Below, piece by piece: positions 55,599-64,000 of a stretch of 64,000 nt of DNA. Position 1 is the stretch's first letter. Every line of letters begins with the position of its first letter. The translations under genes and the position numbers were made by a program. The stretch lies in contig CM062294.1 of the NCBI GenBank assembly GCA_031216915.1, positions 163,263,455 through 163,327,454 of the forward strand, written 5' to 3'. The notes beneath the pieces are model-generated. The model saw only the letters and a program-made list of their open reading frames with translations, had not been told where the DNA came from and searched no databases. The stretch comes from Pictodentalium vernedei (taxonomy: Eukaryota; Mollusca; Scaphopoda; Dentaliida; Dentaliidae).

Positions 55599-57180
55599 TA
55601 CTACTCAAAGTGTGCTAAGCACCAAATATATGCAACTACCTGTTTTACGTTTTAGTTGCAATATTGTTAAGAAAAGTGTATCTATTTTCTATTTAATTAT
55701 ATCTTTAATGATTTAAGTACAGAAATTAAGATTTTGTTTGTGTTAGACATTATGTTTTAGCTATTGAATACGATAACCATGGAAGATGGATTTTGTTGGT
55801 AAAAGAGGACATTTTTCAAATTTGCCAAAAAGTTGACGGAGCGAACTGGTATGGGTTCAATATCGAGTATGAGGCCCATTACTGTTAATTACAGCTTGAC
55901 AACGCCTTCTCATGCTCCCAGTCAGGTTCCAGATGGTCCTTTGTGGGGTGTTGTTCCATTCTTGGACCAACATGGCAAAAAGCTCCTGCACACTTCTTGG
56001 CCGCACTGGACGGGCTGAAATTGCAAGCTGCAACTCATTCCAGACATGTTCGATTGGATTGGGGTCAGGATATCATGCTGGCCAGTCCATACGCTCAATT
56101 CCCTCCCTCCCGGTACGCCCCGACAGCATTGGCAACATGAGGACTGACATTATCGTCCATCAGAATGAATCTATCACCCACTGCACCTGCATACAATCTG
56201 ACGTGGACATCCAGAATCTCATCAATATACCGTTGTGCAGTCAATGTACCACGTTCAAGGACACAGAGCTATGTACGTCCATCCCTGCTGATGCCGCCCC
56301 AGACCATGACTGACCCTCCACCATAGCGGTCATGCTCAGTAATGGTGGCTGCATGGAATCGCCCTCCTGGTCTTCTCCATACCCTAGAACGCCTATCTGT
56401 GTGGTCTAGGCAGTACCTTGACTCATCTGTAAAAAGGACAGGTCGCCAATCTTCTCTGGTCCATTCAACGTGGTCCGTGGCCCATTCATATCGTGCCTGG
56501 CGGTGGTTCTGGAACAGCGGAATGCGAATACACGGTCTTCTCGATCGGAGACCACCTTCGTGCAACCTTGCCCGGATAGTCTGCGTCGAAACATTTACCC
56601 CGGGTGCATTCTGAAGGTCACTGCGAAGCTAGGTTGCTGTAGCAAAGCGGTTCCTACGGGCCTGAATGATCAAAAACCGGTCTTCAGCTGCAGATGTTGC
56701 CCTGTCTCTGCCACACCATGCCGTCTTACTGGTGTGCCATACTACTGAAATCTTGCACAGGCTCTGGTGATCACCGTATGGTGCACACCAAGGGCTTCAC
56801 CAACCTGACGATGGGTTGCCCCTTGCTCCACCATCCCCACAGCCCACCACATATCTGCTTCAGACAAATGTCGTTTTACATTATTTTGCATTTTCCATAT
56901 TCAATCATTAAATCACAAGGGTTTGTGTTGAAATGAAGATTGAATACCCCACACATGTCATGTACATGAGGTGAGTACACGAAAATATCATGAAAATCAA
57001 GGAGTACATGCTTTCCATGACTCTCACGAAGCGTCTGCCCGTCAAGAGAGCTAATGTAAATACTGGGGACCATCTCAATACATTCCTCAATCATATCCAC
57101 CAAAAATATCGCAAATATGTCACAAGCAAATTTCACAATGATGTGTCAAATATTTGGTGCTTAGCAAACCTTGAGTAGTA
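55599..57180 (-). mobile_element. Tc1/mariner-like element, copy 4
   Basis: TACTACTCAAAGTGTGCTAA at the left and TTAGCAAACCTTGAGTAGTA at the right, with TA at 55597-55598 and 57181-57182. 1582 bp. It preserves the uninterrupted site that the Polinton used in copy 3. Confidence 0.88.
55857..56898 (-). pseudogene. Tc1-like transposase, copy 4 (broken)
   Basis: The start region at 56898 is disrupted by a small insertion (an early stop in the first codons). The first catalytic Asp block LFTDESRYCL is intact in the frame 56565-56269 (RPVLFTDESRYCLDHTDRRS). The last block lies in a shifted frame near 56030-56070. Inactive. Confidence 0.82.
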
Positions 57181-57365
57181 TATAATAAACTTTGAGAAGC
57201 AATTTTTTTTGTATTATCGACTTTAATCCCAAACAAATTATTGTAAATTCATATTTCGAGTCTAGCCGTATGAATTTGCATAATTTCATATTCTTACTGT
57301 TGCCAGCGTCACGTCAGGACGCCGCAATTCAGACATGGGGTGAAATGAAAAGTTGACATCTGCAG

Positions 57366-58367
57366 TCAATAGCGTGTATGTCCACCGTTTGCCTCTTGGA
57401 TGGCAAGACATCGACGTCGCATGGACCTGATGAGACTCTGGGTGTCACCATGCGGTATTGCGTTCCACTCCTGCCCTAACGTAAATCGCCTAATGTCTGA
57501 AGATCATGAAGTCGTACCCGGCTGTCCAATTGATCCCGAAGATGCTCGATTGGCGACAAATCTGTCGAGAGTGGGGCCAGGGAAGAAGTTCGATGCTCTG
57601 CTCCTCAAGAAAGTCACGATAGATATGCGCTATGTGACATCGGGCATTGTCTTGGTGGAATAACAGCAATCCGACGTTAGCGTTGAACAACGGGACAACA
57701 ACAGCGTTAATAATTTCGTCCCTATATCGCTGTCCATTCAGATTACCATCGATGAAGATCAACTGCATTCGATGGTGCAAGAAAATTCTTGCCCAAACAA
57801 TGACACTACCACGCCGAAACTGTCGCATTCCCGCACGCAAGCATCAGAAAGCCGTTCTCCTCATCGGCGATACACTGTTGCCCTACCATCAGCGCACCGT
57901 AGACAAAATCGTGATTCATCACTAAAAAGAACTGTGTTCCAACGTTGCTGCGTCCAGCGAACACGCTGACGTACCCATTCCATTCTGACGTTACGATGGC
58001 GTTGGGTAAGGATTGGTCCATGGGTACGGGCGCCTACTTCGGGTGCCGTGTTTAGCGAGTCTGTTGCGGACAGTTTGTGCACTGATTCTCTTGTTAGTTC
58101 TATCAGAAGTAATTGCTGCTGTTCTCGTCGCCGGAAGGAAGCGATTTCGCAAGTGAGGCGTCCTGATGTGTCGGTCTTGTGCAGGGGTCGTAATCTTGGT
58201 CAACTTGAACGCTCTCGGTCGGCTGTAGATGTAGTGGTTCTATACCTTCCAATGAGACGGTAAATAGTGGCCACAGTGACTCCGAACTCAGCAGCGAGCT
58301 CTGGGGGTATGCCGGCCTCATGCATACCAATGGCACGCAACCGCTGATTTTCGGTTAACCTTGTCAT
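57366..58367 (-). pseudogene. Different Tc1-like transposase (broken)
   Basis: The ATG at 58367 starts an HTH region (NQRLRAIGMHEAG). The first Asp is in VLFSDESRFCL (about 57900), the second in LLFHQDNARCHIAHIY (about 57650). The C-terminus reads RRRCLAIQEANGGHTRY with its stop at 57366. Four or more frameshifts. Sequence and ends differ from the TACTACTC family; terminal repeats were not found. Confidence 0.8.
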
Positions 58368-59570
58368 TTTTTAACATGTCGGAAGACAAAAACTAGCGTG
58401 TTTTCTCAATAAACCAGTCTCTCTAGCACAACATAACACAAAGAAAATCGTCGGTCACCCATTCAATTTGACATTCTCGGGTAGCACGTGCTATTTTGAA
58501 ATCCGTAGCAAAATTGTATAAGGTTGGGTGGACAACAACAACATGTCATTAACCTCTTTGCACGACTTCTTGTCTACAAACATGCACCATTAGAACTATT
58601 ATATTTCATCCTTTATGCTATTTTTTCACATTTGTTTCTATTATGCTTTCTTTTTTGACTCAGTATATATATATGTCATCCCTTGAGAGGAACAAGGTGC
58701 TGTCTTCAATGCTAAAGCATAGCAGTTGGCGCCTTGTTCCACTCAAGGAAATATATAATGCTTTGGAAATCACCCCACCGATTATATGGTTTCTTTATAT
58801 TCCAATGTTTGGCATATAACCAGAAAATTCGAAATACAGTCAGTGATACGGTGATGTCCAAATTTACACCCTTTGGGAGAACCGAAAATGGATAAGGATT
58901 AGATTTCATCATTACACACTTATTTTAGGATGAAAAAACGCCCCATTGTACAGAGTTATGTTCAACAAACCCATCGTATTGTTGCCTTGGGTAATACGTA
59001 ATTCTAAGTCATATGATATTGCTGGGTGCGTGTGAGTGTCAGGTATGGCAGTATAGTATGGACGTCATGTACCACTGTTGGTAAACTGTTAGCCCTTGGT
59101 GCTACTTACTCACATTACGCCTTTTACTATCGCCTGGTTGCTTTGGGCAATGCGCTGTGGTAGGCTATGTGGTGGTGTGAGGTGGGTTGGTTGTACTTAG
59201 GGATAAGTTCTTTTTATGCGAGAAGGAAAAGGTAACGTCTTACAAAACCTGTTGATTTCTATGACAAAAGTGGTGATATATATTTTATGATACAACCTCT
59301 CGATTTGTATTACAAAACCGGTAACCTAATTTATGACAAAACCTGGTAACTTTACAACAAAAATAGAAGCTTTGACAAAAGCTGGCGATTTATCACAAAA
59401 GTGAGAGCAGTGACAAATCTCGTCCGTTGTGACAAACGTGGGCGTAACAAATGTGGGATATTCCATTCTGTAACATCTGGCAAATAGCAAGGTTGTTGGG
59501 GAGTAAGGGAACCAAGCTATCCGGCCACCAGTGCAATTCTCGTAGGAATTTTACTCACACAGATATAGAC
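58368..59570. other. Non-coding, with degenerate ACAAAA repeats
   Basis: Hairpin at about 58680-58740 (CCTTGAGAGGAACAAGG...CCTTGTTCCACTCAAGG). From 59240 to 59450 a degenerate array repeats TGACAAAA(C/G)(C/T)(T/G)GG-like units every 20-35 bp. No gene. Confidence 0.5.
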
Positions 59571-60035
59571 ACGGAACGACACACGCGTGTGGATGTGTTA
59601 ATCGATATGGCACAAGTGCCAGCGCCACAGGCCTCGAGTTTTATCCTTCCGCGATGGAGATAAGTGCCTTATCGATTAACCCATTCACACGCGTGTGTCG
59701 TTCAGTGTTTATTACACGCCTTCACGTCCATGAAAGCATTTATCAGAAGGAAACTTAGCAATTCATTTGACAACAGTATCAACAAAAAGAACGCGTTTTA
59801 TCGCCAACCAAATTTTTGCGAGGGAAACCCGTGTTACTATGTTTAGCTATCGCTAGCGATTTAAATTGTAACTGCGGTGCACTATTTGTAGAAAATTCCA
59901 GTGAAATTTCGCTTCTGTTTAAAAATAGTCCGTTAATAATTTCCGTTCGGCACATATGTGAGGAACGGATTTGTCATTTTCCTCATGGTTTCGTGTTGCT
60001 ATAGATGGGGATTCAGAGAACAGGCGTGTAACAAA
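59570..60035. repeat. Dispersed repeat with GACACACGCGTGTG hairpin
   Basis: Inverted arms CGACACACGCGTGTG...GTTAATCGAT (59578-59609) and ATCGATTAACCCATTCACAC...GTGTCG (59671-59701). The rest (GTGTTTATTACACGCCTTC to ATGGGGATTCAGAGAACAGG) matches 61370-61745. Confidence 0.65.
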
Positions 60036-60470
60036 AAGATTTTCTTTTGTACTCCAGTTATAAATACTCCAGTCAATAAGTATTTATTTCACCTCGAAAC
60101 CATCAGGATATTAATACAAATAGTGGCGTTACGTGGAGTAATCCTAAAACTATGGTTATGGTGAATATTCGTTCCTAATAGTTATGTCATCAAAAACTCG
60201 GCCAAATCAAGTCACCATTAAGATACATTTCGGCCGTTAATTTAAAGGAGATGAATATTTATGGTATTTTGAAGATTCATTCGTCTGGAATATGTCCGTT
60301 GGTCGGCAAACGGAACAGATTCCAGCCGAGTGAATCTAAACAAAGGTGATGGACTATTTAAGGGCTGGACTGGTTCCATGCCATATCGGCGTCGAATTCC
60401 TTACAGAATTAGTGGAGTGACCTGAGATCTTGTAAGAGAATAGGAAACACTACAAGATACATAAACTGAC
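60036..60470. other. Intronic non-coding stretch
   Basis: No recognisable feature. Confidence 0.4.
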
Positions 60471-60570
60471 CTTTGATTGGTAAGCAGGTGAAACCGACTC
60501 CGCCTGTTTGGGACAAAGCACAAACTTTCCCATCCTCACACGGATTGGCTGAACATTGGTTCTCCTCACC
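60471..60570 (-). CDS. Host gene exon, EGF-like
   Basis: 100 bp on the minus strand between acceptor TTAAAATTCAG and donor GTCAGTTT. It encodes NQCSANPCEDGKVCALSQTG and GVGFTCLPIK: four Cys in the EGF-like pattern C-x3-NPC-x2-G-x2-C...F-x-C, without the last two Cys. It ends in phase 1, matching the exon at 54699. This is probably the exon just upstream of the extracellular domain. Confidence 0.72.
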
Positions 60571-61186
60571 CTGAATTTTAAAGAACACATATTTAAGAAA
60601 GTAATCTTTTTTCTATGGTGACATCCGAATAAAAATGATTTTTTCAGCAAATTGAATCCGCGTTTCATGAAAGCATTCGAGAGCTCTCAAAATTTAGAAT
60701 GTGGTTTCCTGCCTCATTGACAGGAATCCGACCAGTTCATCGGAAGTGGCATTTTACCTCGGTGTAACATGGGTTATCATTTTAGAGATCATGAGATGCC
60801 CTAGTGTGACATTTTTATCATGGAGATACGTAATGTTACCGCGCATACATTGCGAGAGTTGTTGGTGATACATTTTTCCGACGTTAATTTATTTTAAGGA
60901 GGACACCATCTTGGGTACTATGGTGACACATAATGTAAAATCAGATAGATCAATTCCACAAAGTCCTACCCCGAACCATGACTCGTGGTTAGGGGTTGGG
61001 CTTCGGGGAATAGAACTGGCTATGATTTATCTACCTGGTGTGATAGTGAGCCTGTGCTGTTCTTCAGAATTGGGGAAAAATAAAAAGGAGCCATTACAAA
61101 AGCGCCATTCCTTGCACGATTCTTCCGCTCATCTCAATTTTAATTCTCGAAAGAACACCGAGCCTCTTAGCTCCTAGTTCATAGAC
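60571..61186. other. Non-coding stretch
   Basis: A short imperfect inverted repeat, CCCCGAACCATGACTCGTGG near 60970 with ACGAGTCATGG-type pairing. No exon was recognised upstream of the EGF-like one. Confidence 0.4.
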
Positions 61187-61322
61187 ATTTATTTATTTAT
61201 TAGTGTTTAAAAACACATATTTCTGCACAATGGCTAATCATGACCACGACAGTTGTACATGTACGGGTGGAGGAAGCGGGAGTGCCCGGGGAGAACCACC
61301 GAGCAACGGCGAGCAACTGTCC
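61187..61322 (-). mobile_element. SINE fragment, copy S5 (3' end only)
   Basis: ATTTATTTATTAGTGTTTAA tail and the complement of the SINE 3' body (GGAGAACCACCGAGCAACGG). It then changes abruptly to another repeat at TCCTTCCGCGATGGCAC, so the head is missing. Confidence 0.75.
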
Positions 61323-61745
61323 TTCCGCGATGGCACACGTGCCATATCGATCAAACCATTCTCATGCGAGTGTCGTTCTGTGTTTATTACACGCCTTCGC
61401 GCCTATAAATCAATTATTAGAAGGACACTCAATAATCCATCTGACAACTCGTCCACTGAGTTCCAATGTGGTCTCTGTGCCAGTGGAAGTCACTGGATGA
61501 ACTGTCAAGAAAAAGAACACATTTTATCGTCAAACAGATTTGTGAGGGGGACCTGTGTTACTATTTCAGCTATCGCTAGCGATTCAAATTGTAGTTGCAG
61601 TGCACGATTGTAGAAAATTCCAGTAAAATTTCACTTCTATTTAAAAATAGTCCTTCAACGATTTCCGTTCGGCACATGTGTGTGGAACAGATTTTTTATT
61701 TTCCGTATGTAGATGGGGATTTCATAGAACAGGCGTGTAATAAAA
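61323..61745. repeat. Dispersed repeat, second copy
   Basis: Matches 59640-60035: CTTCCGCGATGG, GTGTTTATTACACGCCTTCG, TAGCTATCGCTAGCGATT-like, and ATGGGGATTTCATAGAACAGG at the end. The companion arm ACGACACACACGTGTGTGAA lies at 61886. Confidence 0.6.
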
Positions 61746-62140
61746 TTCAATTCTACTTCTGAAACTAACTCACAATGATACGACGTCACGTTTTCTTTTT
61801 CTTTTGACGTCGTGTGCTTGTTAGACACGTTGCAGACGATATTGCGAATGTGCAATTTGACCACGATTATGTGATAAGTACACGAAACGACACACACGTG
61901 TGTGAATGGGTTAATCGGTATGGTATGCCTGCATCCAATCGATTATAAGAAAACAATGCTGCATAATGGAGGTGAGAAGATACTTCCCAGCAGGACTGTT
62001 CGGTATTCGAAATTGAATACCGGTATCGTTATTCAAAAAAAAAATGCCGCGGTATACCGGTGTATCGAACGACTGTTTAGATATCTGAACGAAGTAATCA
62101 GTACGTACCATAATCGAGACTTATACAATCACAGTCGGAA

Positions 62141-62498
62141 TAGGCGCGCGGTGGGTCAGTGGTTACGGCATTGAACTGCAAACCGAAAGGTCCACGATTC
62201 GATCCCCGTCAGGGGTAACTGCGTTGTGTCCTTGGGCAAGGCACATCATCCCGATTGCCCGCATTGGGGCTAGGTAGCACTGTATACTGAGGCGTACTGC
62301 ACGTCGTTGGTGCACCTGTCTTCAACCAATGCTAACCCTGCTTGTGAGGAGTTAGTACGTTGGGAGTCTGGCAGTTGCTCGCCATTGATCGGTGGTTCTC
62401 TCCGGGTACTCCGGCTTCCCCCACCCGTAAAACTATCCGACGCGAGGTGAACCTGGCTGTTGAAAATGTCGTTAAATCGCAATAAATAAATATTTAAA
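62141..62498 (+). mobile_element. tRNA-headed SINE, copy S6
   Basis: A-box-like GTGGGTCAGTGGTTACGG, B box GATTCGATCCCC, shared body GCGTTGTGTCCTTGGGCAAG and tail CAATAAATAAATATTTAAAT. Confidence 0.82.
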
Positions 62499-62738
62499 TC
62501 ACTGTAGGAACAAATCAGCATGCCTTGGTGATGATGTTCAAATATTATTCATCTGAGGCCAACCACAGCACTTTCGTCGTGCTACAACTGCGTCTGTCAC
62601 GCTGTCCTGTAGCTGCCGAAAGGAAAGTGAACCAAGTTATCATGACAAAATTTATCTAAAAGGCTAGACTCCAGCCATCGTTTTATGACGGCGTGCAATG
62701 GCCTAGTGGTTTAGGTGTTGGATTCCAGACTGCCTGCA

Positions 62739-63249
62739 CACTGCAAAAAATATAGGTTCTCTTTAGAACCAAAACTGGTTCAAATCTTGTCCCTGAGATG
62801 GAACCAGTTCTGTTTAAATAGTATTTATTTCAATCAAATAAATTTATAAAGATTAACATTAAATATTAACAGAATTAAACATAAATTGAGGGGGTTTCAG
62901 CCGTACGTTTAGAGCTTATACGAGGTTGTCTAAAATCATTATTAAGCAAAGGAGATATGAACAGTTGGCATATCGAACCCGTTTTGGTTCTATACAGAAC
63001 CAAAACTGGTTCGATATGCCAACTGTTCATATCTCCTTTGTGTCAAAATGTTTGGCGACTGCGTTGAATAAGCTCCAAGTTTACTGCTGAATCTACTCCA
63101 GTTCATGTAATATTCTGTTAAAATTGAATGCTAATCTTGGTAAATTTATTTGGTTTGAAATAAATACTGTTTAAACAGAACTGGTTCCATCTCAGGGACA
63201 AAATTAGAACCAGTTTTGGTTCTAAAGAGAACCTATATTTTTTGCAGTG
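62739..63249. mobile_element. CACTG-ended MITE with internal hairpin
   Basis: 511 bp with ends CACTGCAAAAAATATAGGTT / AACCTATATTTTTTGCAGTG. A 2-bp CA duplication is shown by the empty version at 63785 (GCCTGGCGGGG). The TIR runs inward through the TTTAGAACCAAAACTGGTTC part. A second inverted repeat lies at about 62948-63042 (CAAAGGAGATATGAACAGTT and complement). CACTG ends with a 2-bp duplication suggest EnSpm/CACTA-type. Confidence 0.75.
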
Positions 63250-63492
63250 CAGGGTTGCCGATGGTTCGATTCCCGGCAGCGATCAAAAATCATAATTCCT
63301 TATTCATCGAAAACATGATTGTGTCCTCAAAATACACACACAGGCCTCGTGATAGTCTTCATCTGAGGCCAACCGCAATACCATTGTCGCACTAACCCCA
63401 GCGCATTCCACACTATCATGCAGCTGACGAAAGGAAAGTGAACCAAGTAATCATTAGGATTTCATCTAAAAAGCTAGAGTCCAGCCATCGTC

Positions 63493-63743
63493 TTAACCCT
63501 TTACCTAACCTGAAAAGCAGACGACACTTGCAAAAATAATTCTTGAATAACTAATTTATTTCATTTTTTGTCTCAAAAACATAGGTTATGACCCCTCGTT
63601 GGAACGAGCTCGACGAGCTCGTTCCAACGAGGGGTCATAACCTATGTTTTTGAGACAAAAAATGAAAAAATAATGAAAATTAATTGGCGATTTTTGAGAA
63701 TAGCGCTGGCCGGTTTTGGCCGTTACGTTAGGTAAAGGGTTAA
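63493..63743. mobile_element. Complete family-A palindromic MITE in the tandem array
   Basis: TTAA on both sides, ends TTAACCCTTTACCTAACC and GTTAGGTAAAGGGTTAA, and a near-perfect central palindrome around GAGCTCGACGAGCTC. It interrupts the third tRNA-like unit. Confidence 0.85.
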
Positions 63744-64000
63744 GCCACAATGATCTAGTAGTTTAGTTGTTGGACTCCAGACTGCCTGGCGGGGTTGCCG
63801 ATGGGTCGATTCCCTGCCGGCGATCAAAAATCATAATTCCAAATTCATCGAAAACATGAATGTGTCCTTTAAAATAAAATACACACGCAGGCCCGTGCCA
63901 ATCTTCTTCTGAGGCCAACCGCAACATTTTCGTCTCACTGCCCTAGGGCGTTTCTCAGTGTCATGCAGCTGCCGAAAAGAAAGTGAACCAAGTAATCATT

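Larger units (their letters stand above)
62545..64000 (+). repeat. Tandem array of ~297-bp tRNA-like units
   Basis: The anchors CATCTGAGGCCAACC (62550, 63361, 63911), GAAAGTGAACCAAGT (62622, 63435, 63980) and CCAGCCATCG (62671, 63481) recur in order. Subtracting the two MITEs gives a unit near 297 bp. Each unit has a tRNA-like part (GGCCTAGTGGTTTAGGTGTT ... GGTTCGATTCCCGG). It runs off the window end. Confidence 0.75.

Noticed and set aside
59451-60164. Chain of small plus-strand ORFs as a gene
   Set aside because: They overlap a dispersed repeat with a long hairpin and have no splice or domain support.

Overview
The window looks like gene-poor, repeat-rich nuclear DNA of an animal, most likely a marine invertebrate and plausibly a lophotrochozoan (this last point is an inference). 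It has GT-AG introns with EGF-like and other extracellular exons, tRNA- and 5S-headed SINEs, Tc1-like and TTAA-type MITE elements, LINEs and an LTR-element relic. The centrepiece is an almost complete but decayed Polinton/Maverick (adintovirus-like) element at 28778-47585 (18.8 kb). It has about 865-bp terminal inverted repeats, AG...CT ends and a 6-bp target duplication (TACATT).

Layout. 1-5430: hairpin MITEs, and an LTR-retrotransposon gag/protease relic split by MITEs and a Tc1-like copy. 5460-7990: 5'-truncated LINE. 7990-10300: MITEs and an acidic ORF. 10306-11856: second Tc1-like copy. 12184-12350: host exon. 12.7-13.4 kb: LINE 3' fragment. 14-25 kb: SINEs, MITEs and a second Polinton relic (20.94-21.93 kb). 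25248-25420: host exon. 26 kb: minisatellite. 27956-48342: third Tc1-like copy, split in two by the Polinton. 48.6-54 kb: hairpin repeats, a SINE and a CCCTAA-like low-complexity tract. 54548-54699: host exon. 55599-57180: fourth Tc1-like copy. 57366-58367: a different Tc1-like transposase. 59.5-61.7 kb: dispersed repeats. 60471-60570: host EGF-like exon. 62.5-64 kb: a tandem tRNA-like repeat hit by two MITEs.

The four minus-strand exons (60.5, 54.6, 25.3 and 12.3 kb) have compatible splice phases. They appear to be consecutive exons of one secreted or membrane protein gene, and the Polinton sits inside its ~29-kb intron.

The Polinton gene set forms blocks. A left plus-strand morphogenesis block encodes a DUF8207-like protein, a small basic core-like protein, a packaging ATPase, a penton-like minor capsid protein and a pVI-like hydrophobic protein. 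Next come a minus-strand gene, then a plus-strand block of protein-primed PolB, adenain-like protease and fibre-like protein. A right minus-strand block encodes a CARD-fold protein, double-jelly-roll major capsid protein, PLA2-like plus integrase reading frame, a two-membrane-segment protein and a zinc-ribbon-like protein. Two near-identical hairpins flanked by A- and T-runs sit exactly where plus and minus blocks converge, and look like bidirectional 3'-end signals. Most genes carry in-frame stops (mostly TGA) or frameshifts, and PolB has lost catalytic residues, so this copy is dead as an autonomous element.
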